Source: Euperipatoides rowelli | Lineage: Eukaryota > Onychophora > Udeonychophora > Euonychophora > Peripatopsidae | Length of the DNA stretch: 10,099 bases | NCBI GenBank assembly: GCA_003024985.2 | Contig: PXIH01S0012365.1 | Reading direction: 5' to 3' (one strand) | Part shown: positions 1-7,099 of the stretch, one piece after another | Layout of the letters: each line of letters begins with the position of its first letter | How positions within the stretch are numbered: position 1 is the first letter of the stretch | Program-made: the position numbers and the translations under genes | The notes under the pieces: model-generated | Seen by the model: only the letters and a program-made list of their open reading frames with translations | Databases searched by the model: none | What the model was told of the DNA's origin: nothing

Positions 1-230
1 ATTGTTAAATAACAACATTGTTTTGTAAATATGTAAATAAAGGTTTGTTTCACCTCCTGTGTGGGGTGAAACATATTTGTACATGATCTGGTTTACACCT
101 TAAGACAACATTGTTAAATAAAGACATTGTTTGTAAATATGTAAATAAAGGTTTGTTTCACCTCCTGTGTGGGGTGAAACATATTTGAACATGCTCTGGT
201 TTTTACCTCAAGCCAACATTGTTAATTATT
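1..230. repeat. Tandem repeat, ~108-bp unit with internal stem-loop
   Basis: Two nearly identical units (1-109 and 110-217) are followed by the first bases of a third (218-about 225, ATTGTTAA). Each carries an inverted repeat, TGTTTCACC... paired with GGTGAAACA-side bases: 47-54 pairs with 65-72 in unit 1, 155-162 with 173-180 in unit 2. The stem can extend inward through one G-T pair to a six-base CTGTGT loop. Differences between units are a few substitutions and one-base length changes. The array begins at the window edge and probably continues outward. Family unknown. Confidence 0.85.
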
Positions 231-353
231 ATTAGGTTTTTATTTAAACAATGAAATATATACAAAATGGTAAAAATGTACAAGCTTGTACATTAGCCTA
301 ATACTTAAAATTTATTAAAGGACCTAGCCCAGAAACGGATGTGTTCCTCTATT

Positions 354-378
354 ACAATACAAATACAAATACAAATAT
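354..378. repeat. (ACAAAT)n microsatellite
   Basis: About three and a half copies of a hexamer ACAAAT. Such short A-rich arrays often mark the 3' ends of retroposed sequence, but no flanking element is identifiable here. The 230-350 segment before it shows no gene. Confidence 0.6.
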
Positions 379-464
379 GTCGGACAACAACAGACTATAG
401 TCCAGCAAGGTTGTCCCTAGTCCTAATCTTTTTTTTTTTTTTAATNTCAATAAAAAAGTAATAA

Positions 465-470
465 TTTATT
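465..470 (-). promoter_or_regulatory. Candidate polyadenylation signal AATAAA just after the integrin stop
   Basis: On the minus strand AATAAA begins only a few bases past the TGA of the terminal exon. Cleavage 10-30 bases further on would give a very short 3' UTR, and would fall beside a genomic run of 14 A (minus strand) at 442-429. Other AATAAA copies lie at 316-311 and 244-239, so a longer UTR is equally possible. In AT-rich DNA this hexamer is common by chance. Confidence 0.35.
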
Positions 471-471
471 T

Positions 472-639
472 TCAATTTTCAACAATAGCTTGAGTGCTAC
501 CATAGATAGAGTTCTTATTTTCTACAGCTATCACAGCTGCTTCCTCTTGTGTCTCTTGTGTCACGGTATTATTTTGTAAGCGAATTGATTTGCGTTGTTC
601 TTTAAGATCTGTTTTCATTTGTCGCTTAAAAAATCCACA
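472..639 (-). CDS. Integrin alpha subunit, terminal exon: cytoplasmic tail
   Basis: The exon encodes 55 residues beginning CGFFKRQMKTDLKEQ and ends at a TGA (472-474). GFFKR directly after a membrane helix is the near-universal juxtamembrane motif of integrin alpha chains; in known integrins it clasps the beta tail and holds the receptor in the low-affinity state. A textbook acceptor (T-rich tract then TTTCAG) immediately precedes the TGT codon, so the exon starts in phase 0 and joins cleanly to the phase-0 end of the exon at 2848-2964. The longest open frame runs on to 699, but that extension reads through the polypyrimidine tract and is intronic. After GFFKR the tail is basic, then rich in Q, E, N and T, with one tyrosine (NSIYGS) near the end. 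At 55 residues it is longer than many alpha tails. The post-motif sequence is not a standard vertebrate type and loosely recalls insect alphaPS3-type tails; that subtype is a guess, the integrin call is not. Confidence 0.88.
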   Translation of the reverse strand, partial: CGFFKRQMKTDLKEQRKSIRLQNNTVTQETQEEAAVIAVENKNSIYGSTQAIVEN

Positions 640-850
640 CTGAAAGAAAAAAAAATCAAATATTTGATTTAGAAATTTAATTTTAAGAAAAAGTAACAAG
701 TTACATTTTTATTTTTTTATTTTTGTTTAAAAAAAAACAGTAAAGATAGAGATTATGCCAGATTAAACTGTATATTGTGTTTATTAAAATACAATAATAT
801 TGATAAATAAAATAATGAGAAAGTTTTTAAAACTTATAGTATTAAACCAG

Positions 851-1500
851 GCACACACTAGGAGAAAAAACTACATAGTTTTCATACCTGGCAGTTTTTT
901 TTAACGTTGCAAAAGTTTTGGCAAGAGTATTCTGACAGACACTAGAATATTTTTTTTATTTGAAAGTTTTTGTCTTTGTGTGCTTACTCCTGTTGTCAAA
1001 ATGGAGAGTGACATTTAATGACTACCACATTAATTGATTGGTATATTATTGTATTAAATATCTGTATATGCATGAAAATAAATATATTTTTTAATTTCCA
1101 ATCAGTGGAGATTCAGTTTTAAATATCGAAACCATTTACCTATTGTATTACATACAACGCCTATGGCTTACAGATATTCAGTTAAGTGCTGGCTGTACAG
1201 ATATGGGTATTTTTCTATTTCTTGAATAGTGATATTTCATGTCGTTCCACTTTTTGTTTGCTCGCTTAGTGACCACCATTTTTATTTTTTAGTAAGTAAA
1301 GTCAAGTCCGGTGATTGGCTGCGTTTTTATATTTGAAAGAGAAAGAGCTCAAAAAATAGACCTATGGTCTACTTTTGCAAGTGATGAAAGAGTTTTCTTC
1401 GAAGTCTGGTTTTCTCTAGAGTCTGTTTGACACACACTAGAATATTTACCTTCGCAGTACAATTCCTCGATTCTTCAAAGTAAATGCTCTTAGTGTGTGC
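851..1500. mobile_element. Possible non-autonomous DNA transposon (MITE-like)
   Basis: GCACACACTA at 851-860 is matched by its perfect reverse complement at 1491-1500; extending inward, 14 of 16 bases agree (GCACACACTAGGAGAA against GCACACACTAAGAGCA). The interior has no coding potential. A second version of the motif recurs inside: TGACAGACACTAGAATATTT at 933-952 and a 19/20 match at 1428-1447, the latter forming a local hairpin with 1481-1499. Length (~650 bp) and lack of ORFs suit a MITE. I cannot see a convincing target-site duplication, so the ends and superfamily are unresolved. Confidence 0.35.
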
Positions 1501-1873
1501 TAAGCTTTAGGGTGTTCTTTCATAAAGCCTTTTCCCTTATAGAAAAATGTCGGTAAACTCAAAAGATTTTATTGTTTCTCAACACAGTCCAGTTTTAAAT
1601 GTATATTTTTCCTGTGTGGCACATCCAATTGAAAGCTATAAGTTTTAAAAATTGTTAGCATCACCGGTAATGCATAGCTGTGTCCTGTGTAGGCCTTGTG
1701 GAATCGACCTAAATTATTATATTAAAAAACAAATTTTCTCTGTGTATGTCATTCCGGCGGATTCGATTCCGGGTGTGTGTGTGTCAGTGTGTCATTCCGT
1801 AATTCCGAAATCTTTAAATTGAATTTTCTCTCCAATTGACTTGCGGTTTTTGTGTTAGGTTTGTTTTAATTAG

Positions 1874-1916
1874 GATCGATCGATCAATCGATCGATCGGT
1901 CCATCAATTTTGATGG
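1874..1916. repeat. GATC-rich palindrome followed by a second palindrome
   Basis: GATCGATCGAT and its reverse complement, separated by two bases, span 1874-1897. Immediately after comes CCATCAA-TT-TTGATGG at 1901-1916. Both could form cruciforms; they lie at the left edge of the tandem pair starting near 1919. Confidence 0.7.
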
Positions 1917-1918
1917 GT

Positions 1919-2176
1919 TAAAATCAAAATTTTTTTAAAATGCTCCGATTAAGTTGAAATTTGTGTTACCCTAGAGGTCTAGAATATGTATGTAAAAGGT
2001 CAAGGTACTAGGTGGTCACGTGGGGTGCTAGGGGAAGAGAGGCGGGCAGGGCAAAAATCAAAATTTTTAAAATGCTCCAATTAAATTGAAATTTGAAATT
2101 TGCATTACTTTAGAGGTCTACAATATGTATCTAAAAGGTCACGATCATAGATAGTCACGTGGGGTGCTAGGAGAGT
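1919..2176. repeat. Diverged tandem duplication, 134-139-bp unit
   Basis: Two copies share, in order, AAAATCAAAATTTTT, AAAATGCTCC, TTGAAATTTG, AGAGGTCTA, AATATGTAT, TAAAAGGTCA and a closing CACGTGGGGTGCTAGG. The first anchor recurs at a 134-base offset, the last at 139, because copy 2 holds a small internal duplication (TTGAAA repeated). Each copy contains a CACGTG palindrome near its end. No coding potential is visible. Confidence 0.8.
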
Positions 2177-2210
2177 GTAGACAATGAAAATAGACTTGGT
2201 CATTTTTTGA

Positions 2211-2231
2211 GGGATGGGGGTGGGGGGAGGG
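2211..2231 (+). other. G-quadruplex motif
   Basis: Four G runs of 3, 5, 6 and 3 are separated by loops of two, one and one bases (AT, T, A). Short loops predict a very stable quadruplex on the plus strand, which is the template strand for the integrin transcript; the RNA would be correspondingly C-rich. Confidence 0.7.
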
Positions 2232-2847
2232 AGCAAGTAACCTGGGAGTGTTTAGCATAGATCCAAACATGACACCAAATTATCTGCCCAAAAAAACAAA
2301 TTACTATCGATTTCAGGTTTCTACTAGTTTGTAATTAAAATTTGACGAGTGTACCTTTGTTCCTTTTGCCACAAATACTGCAACCTAAAACTTTTTACTT
2401 TCCGTAATGAGTGAAAGACAATAAAAACATCTATTTCTACAATTTTATAAGCTAAATATTAATTGTCATCAATAATCTTCCTCATTATTTTAATATTGGA
2501 TATATTTAGGAAGAAATCAGATTTGAGCGCCCTCTTTTGTTAAAGGTGATAATAACGTGATTGGCCAAATTGAGAAATAGACATGAATAAAATAAAAATT
2601 AAAGAATTCTACAAATTAACTCTTTATTTTTAGATTACCAAATAATGAAATCTTTATTTATTTAGAGGGGTGGGGGACATATCTTAAGAGTACTGGTGTA
2701 AAGTAGTCTGAGGAAAAAGTACTTTTTGGGGGAAAAAGTGGAAAATAATATTTAAATAAAATCTGTAAAAACTAATAATTAATAAAACTAAACTATTAAG
2801 TAATTGAAAGGGACAGACAGACAGAAAGTATCCTACTTAAAACTTAC

Positions 2848-2964
2848 TCGTATAAAAATAATCAGGATGATAATTAATAGTAATAAACCAAACACGGATC
2901 CAAGTGCAACAGGCAAAATTGGAAAAGCTACAGACTTTAATCCAAAAATGATGTTTCTATTTAC
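2848..2964 (-). CDS. Integrin alpha subunit, transmembrane exon
   Basis: This 117-bp exon encodes 39 residues, all open. Residues 1-12 are an extracellular stub (VNRNIIFGLKSV), followed by a hydrophobic run with the core LGSVFGLLLLIII and ending I-F-I-R. It is bounded on the minus strand by an acceptor (T-rich, ATTTAG) above 2964 and a strong donor GTAAGTT at 2847-2841. Both boundaries are phase 0. Spliced to the exon at 472-639 it reads ...IIFIR-CGFFKRQ, the expected single-pass helix, basic snorkelling residue and GFFKR order of an integrin alpha chain. The glycine two residues before the leucine run (G-x-x-x-G-like spacing, GSVFG) fits known alpha helices, where small residues pack against the beta helix. 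It was missed as an ORF because it is short. Alternative single-pass receptors are excluded mainly by the joined GFFKR. Confidence 0.85.
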
Positions 2965-3049
2965 CTAAATAAAAAATAAACATAATTTAGTTACATATGT
3001 ACAATAATATTTAAAAGTCTTTTAATGTTATAATATATATATAAATATA

Positions 3050-3735
3050 TATGCTTTATTATCCCTCACTTTTTCACTCATTTTCAATTGCTCTCACTAA
3101 CGTGCTGGCTCTTATGCTCACTATCCTGCTGGCTCTCACACTCTCTCATACTAAATCTCACGCTGGCTATCACACTCAATCTTGTGCTGGCTATCACAGT
3201 AGATCTCACATTGGCTCTTGCATTTATTCTCATGCTGGCTCTTGCTCCCACTCTTACTTTCTCACTTCATTGTGCATTCTCTCATGCTTGCATGCAATCA
3301 CACTTTCTCATGCTCACTCTTGCTTGCTTGTGCTCCCTCTCACTTTCTCATGCTTACTCTTGCTTGTTCATGCTCACTTTCACTTTCTCATATTCACTTG
3401 TGCTTGTTCATGCTCACTCTCACTTTCTTGCATGCTTTCTCTTACACGTTCCCTGGTACTCTCACACACATGCTCTATCTCATATGCATGCACACTCTTT
3501 CATGTGCATGCTCTCTCACATTTCACTCTTGCATGCATGCTGTCTCTAGTGCAACATGTTCTCTCTCACACATGCTTTCATGCACACTCTCTGACGTACT
3601 TGCTCTCTCATGCACATGCTCTTTGGCATGCACAAAGCCTTTCTGGTTCACACTCATGCTCTCCCATATGCACACTCTCATGTGAATGATCTCCCTTTCA
3701 TGCACACACAATTGCACTCTCTCTCTCAGGCATGT
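3050..3735. repeat. C/T-rich minisatellite with 24-bp and 40-bp periods
   Basis: The left part has GCTGGCT landmarks at 3104, 3128, 3162, 3186, 3210 (variant) and 3234, that is 24-base spacing with one 34-base step. The middle part repeats CACTTTCTCATGC-type units starting at 3301, 3341, 3381 and 3421, exactly 40 bases apart. The right part (3430-3735) is a looser mix of CTCTCACA, CATGCACA and GCATGC. Base composition is strongly strand-asymmetric (C+T on plus), and stop codons are scarce, which creates long overlapping open frames in every plus frame that are not genes. Confidence 0.9.
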
Positions 3736-5499
3736 CTTCTCTCAACTATTTCTTCTATTCAAATATTATTTGAATATTTATTTTAAGTGCGAAAACGTTA
3801 CTTTTTTTTCACATTTATTTTTATCCAATTAAGTCGAGCTTATACTGCAAGTCTTTAAATTTTACATTTTCAAGCTTTACCAAGCATTTTTTTTTTCATT
3901 AATAAACTCCTAATTATTTCATTGAGGTTTTGTATTCAGTGTGTTCAATTTATAATATGTTTCTATTTGCTTTTGAGTTTCATTTTTTATGTTCTAATTA
4001 TCTTTTGGTTGCCATAGAATAAACATTAATTAGTACTCTTAATACTATTGGATTTTAATAATTTTCTAAATCTTTTATCATAGTTTTCAGCAAAGAATTA
4101 TTATCTTTATGAAAATTTATTCATTCCATTCTGGAATAAATACTCTCTTATTTAATTTTACTGAGGTTTAATTTGTTCTTGAATATTATAATACAAACAG
4201 ATATTGTCATTAAAAGAATATACTTGATATGATAGAGTAAGATTTTTGTTTATTGTTTGACTGCCAAAATTCTAATTAAATGATTAGACATACCATTCAG
4301 CCCTATCTTGCTATCTTGCTTTAATGTGTTCTAATTTAAGTTTAAATGCTACATCACCAAATTCATTTTTTGTGAAAATTTATCTTTTTTATTTTTTATT
4401 TTAATTTATTATCGACATTAAAACCACGTGCTACTGTGATGTTTTGGATATAAAAATCCTGCAACAAATTCTGTAATTGTTTGTAGAACTTTCCACCTGC
4501 AGTTTAACTAATATCGAAAATTAACAAAATTAACGTTAATATCAAATAATATTCATTGTTATTGATTACTGTTAATTTCCATCATTCTATCGTTTATTGC
4601 AAAAACCATTACTATGCACCTTATCCAGCTTCGATAAATGCTACAGCAGCTTTTCAAGTTAATGCCCGATATTCATAAGACTGCATTAAAGGGTTCAATT
4701 TTTTCTAAAAGCTATTAACTTCAGGTTTTCTAAGCTTATTTTCTTATAAGAGAATAGACGTAGGGGACTTTTTAATTTAATGGAGAATAAGTTTGTGCAA
4801 GTGAATTACAAACACTATGTTGTTTATTACCAATTTTCTGCATATTTTACAATATATTTGATCACATTCCGAATTGTAAAAAAAAAAAAGGTTTACGTCC
4901 AGCAATATTGTCAAAAGCACCATTCCACCTTTAACTTGAACAAATGGGGATGTTACCAATGCCATGTTAGTCTTTTGCATGGCTTTTATATTCAATACAC
5001 TTGTTTAAAAATCATATTATTTGTGAATTTAACTTGGGTCACTTTTGATCTCAAATATATGAACATTTTTACCGATAACATCAGTAATTATGCTCTTGCA
5101 AATCTGTATAATCTTTAGTTGTAGAAAGCCAGGGGAGGGGGAAATGAATTTCCATAAATGTGGATTGTTTATGTTTTACAATTTGAAGAGGAGTGGGAAA
5201 AACGGGTGTACTGGGTAGGGGAAGTAATTTCCATCATTTTTTGACGGGCTTTAACAAAGCTAGTAAATTTTATAAAATTATTCATCCACATATTATTGTT
5301 TAAAAAATAACTTTAAAAAAATTATAAGCGAAGTGAAACTCTGAATTATAATTCAGATCATCACTACATCCCTGCCTCAGCCTTTTCGAGAAGTGTGGCC
5401 AAGTTAGTCTAAATGCAAACCCTAGCTCAATCAAACGAATATTTTAGGTATGTATATTTTGTTTGGGGAACATAATTCTTTATGTTGCCAGAGGACAAT

Positions 5500-5960
5500 T
5501 TTCGGACTGGAGCACTTTCATATTTCGGGAATATGACTGGCTAAAATGAAATATCTAGGGCATGTTGAAGAAGTAAAATTCCAATTACTCTAAAGAAACA
5601 AATTGGGCCAAATTTAAACATTTGATGAAACTAGAGTAAAACACATTTAAAATATTTTGAGAGTGCAAATGTGTTCATAATTTGGGAAGATAAATTTTAA
5701 AAAAAATTATACATTGAGATTACAAATGATGATTATTTTTGAGAGTGCAAAATTTCTCAAAATTTAATCTTTTTGGGGGGAGAATGGCATAGCCATATTT
5801 TGAGTGTGTGTGTATATTTTGTAAAGTAGGATGAAATTATTATATTAAAAGGACAAAGAGAGATACCAAATTTAATATTTTCGGACTGTAGGCTGATGTG
5901 ACAAAATTCCATATGTTGTGAATCCAAACGGGGAGAAATATTCTATATTTTGGGAGTCAA
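5500..5960. repeat. Diffuse degenerate direct repeats
   Basis: TTTTGAGAGTGCAAA occurs exactly at 5655-5669 and 5737-5751, with weaker echoes near 5792 (TTTTGAGTGTG) and 5944 (TTTTGGGAGTCAAAA). TTTCGGACTG occurs at 5500-5509 and 5879-5888. This suggests an old, decayed tandem or dispersed repeat; unit borders cannot be drawn by eye. Confidence 0.4.
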
Positions 5961-6013
5961 AAGCAAGAAAAAACATCCAAAATTTAAAGTTATATAATTA
6001 ATATTAATTTTAC

Positions 6014-6118
6014 CTGGAATATATCAGTTTGGTGTTCATAAATTTGAATTAATTTCGGCTGGTTAGTAGTTATAATATGAGTATTAACTGTGGCAGCAAT
6101 CGAAAGTTTTTTGATTTT
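6014..6118 (-). CDS. Probable integrin alpha exon, membrane-proximal calf-2 region
   Basis: A 105-bp, 35-codon minus-strand exon flanked by an excellent acceptor (CTGTCATTTCAG) and the donor CAG|GTAAAA. It is open only in phase 0; the two other frames hit stops. That frame encodes KIKKLSIAATVNTHIITTNQ and a further 15 residues ending DIFQ. Its phase-0 end matches the phase-0 start of the transmembrane exon at 2848-2964. The alternating hydrophobic pattern (LSIAATVNTHI) resembles the last beta strand of the calf-2 domain of integrin alpha chains, which sits just outside the membrane. Placement, strand and phase are the main support; the family match over so few residues is weak on its own. The next intron, 2965-6013, is about 3 kb. 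Confidence 0.68.
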
Positions 6119-6228
6119 CTGAAATGACAGAAAAAATATATATAAATATTAGTAAAGTTACAAGATTATATCATTCATCGATTTTACCTCTTCAGTTTAA
6201 AATAAATTATGAATAGACTAACACTTAC

Positions 6229-6310
6229 CAGTACTTTCTCTAGCAATTTGTAGCAATATAACAACTCCATTATTAGGTCTATCATTGTATGTAATAAATT
6301 TAATTTGTCC
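6229..6310 (-). CDS. Possible upstream integrin alpha exon with a phase conflict
   Basis: The 3' end is set by a consensus donor, GTAAGTGT (6228-6221), leaving a compact 110-bp intron before the exon at 6014-6118. The 5' end is less sure: the only AG after the last in-frame stops is in TTCATGAAAAG (6312-6311). Two frames stay open. One reads GQIKFITYNDRPNNGVVILL then QIAREST and has the look of a calf-2 segment (short turn, N-N-G, then a hydrophobic strand), but it ends in phase 1, whereas the next exon is open only in phase 0. The phase-compatible frame gives DKLNLLHTMIDLIMELLYCY, which does not look like an integrin. A one-base assembly error, a true frameshift or an incorrect boundary could each explain this. 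Confidence 0.4.
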
Positions 6311-6600
6311 CTTTTCATGAATTAAATGAATTTAAAGAAATGTATATAAAACACTATAGCAAATCCTAATATATAAAACTTTTTTTTTTTCTAATTTTCT
6401 ATATGAATTTGTATAGGAATATTATGTGTGTATGCTATTTATATAGATTTTTACTTAAATGCATGCCACTTAGACAGTACTTTTTGATTATTTGTTATTG
6501 TATCTATTTTTTAGTTGTAGTTTTATTTTTCAAACATAATTTTCTGTAATAGGAAGCCATTAGGTTAGGTTAAGGATAAAGGTGAAGAAAGCCATATGCA
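6311..6600. other. AT-rich spacer, no gene seen
   Basis: This stretch lies between the possible upstream integrin exon and the first retrotransposon piece. I find no coding signal. It includes a short match to the insect-type telomere unit, TTAGGTTAGGTTAAGG at 6560-6575, too short to mean much. Confidence 0.5.
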
Positions 6601-6639
6601 CCCAAAGATATCTGAAATAATTAATACCTTTCAGGTAGT

Positions 6640-6870
6640 CGTCTAGGCCTAGGGAATTTTTAAATTTGGTTTAGTGATGAAGATATTATATTAGCAGGGA
6701 AAGAATCCCATGTCTTTATTATACGATGAGTAATAAAGTGCTGCTGCATTTTTAACTTAGTTTGTTCACAAATGAGTCGCCATGAGTGACCTCTAGTGAT
6801 CATGGAATTAGATCTATTAAAGTATCTACTATCTCTAATCTGTGCTCTGAAGGAGTAACTATAGAAAAGT
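6640..6870 (-). mobile_element. Non-LTR retrotransposon fragment, C-terminal TRGH-type tail
   Basis: Read on the minus strand, one frame gives FRAQIRDSRYFNRSNS, then MITRGHSWRL, QQHFITHRIIKTWDSFP and NIISSSLN before a stop. The order TRGH, then F-x-x-R-(V/I)-(V/I), W-(N/D)-x-(L/F)-P and a small hydrophobic-serine stretch is the conserved C-terminal end of reverse-transcriptase ORFs in CR1, L2 and jockey-type elements. Upstream of about 6870 the frame is interrupted, and after the stop the DNA still reads like degenerate element sequence (LDDYLKG in another frame near 6635). It is a dead, 5'-truncated copy; the clade is not resolved. Confidence 0.72.
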
Positions 6871-7099
6871 GAAGCAAAGTAGCCAAACAGTCATTGTAAT
6901 TTCTAAGGCATATTATGAAATTCTCTGACTTTCTTTGAAGAATGGATGAAAAAATAGTCTAATCGTTAGACATCAAAGGTATTCAGAATGGCCTATGCAG
7001 GGCCCAATAGTCAATCACAAGATATGCAGAACAAACGTATGTAAGTCCAAATATGATTAATAAATAAATGTTTGTATTGTTACTAGTTTGGTTATTGAA

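Larger units (their letters stand above)
640..2847 (-). other. Integrin intron (2.2 kb), repeat-bearing
   Basis: Defined by the donor GTAAGT at 2847 and the acceptor TTTCAG above 639, read on the minus strand. It holds a possible inverted-repeat element (851-1500), short TG-rich stretches near 1770-1790, a GATC palindrome, a diverged tandem pair and a G-quadruplex motif, listed separately. The stretches 1505-1860 and 2240-2840 contain nothing I recognise apart from a short (ACAG)n run at 2812-2826. Confidence 0.75.
2965..6013 (-). other. Integrin intron (3.0 kb)
   Basis: Bounded by donor GTAAAA at 6013 and acceptor TTTAG above 2964 on the minus strand. Apart from the minisatellite at 3050-3735 it is AT-rich with no recognised gene. 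3740-4780: nothing beyond simple A/T runs and a 12-bp palindrome ATTAACGTTAAT (4529-4540). 4780-5120: a 112-codon plus-strand open frame without family features, judged spurious. 5120-5450: G-rich patches and a perfect 16-bp palindrome CTGAATTATAATTCAG (5341-5356). 5490-5960: diffuse direct repeats, listed separately. Confidence 0.65.

Noticed and set aside
1-230. Hammerhead ribozyme or CRISPR-like array
   Set aside because: GAAAC is present but there is no CTGATGA core. The units are contiguous 108-bp tandems, with no short repeats separated by unique spacers.
640-699. N-terminal extension of the terminal integrin frame starting at the methionine near 699
   Set aside because: It translates the T-rich acceptor tract (many F and K); splicing at TTTCAG above 639 gives the proper TM-GFFKR junction.
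1759-1770. GGATTCGATTCC resembles a tRNA/SINE B box
   Set aside because: The flanks do not form a T arm (GCGGA cannot pair with CCGGG), and no A box or cloverleaf is visible upstream.
3051-3689. Long overlapping open frames on the plus strand (up to 212 codons) and an antisense one at 3523-3717
   Set aside because: All three plus frames are open because the C/T-rich minisatellite rarely makes stop codons. The proteins are just Leu/Ser/His/Cys repeats in each frame.
4777-5118. 112-codon plus-strand frame and its 72-codon antisense partner
   Set aside because: No recognisable domain, low-complexity K run, no splice or promoter context; both strands being open suggests chance in AT-rich DNA.
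6560-6575. Telomere-like (TTAGG) run
   Set aside because: Only about two and a half imperfect units; at most a weak hint of an arthropod source.
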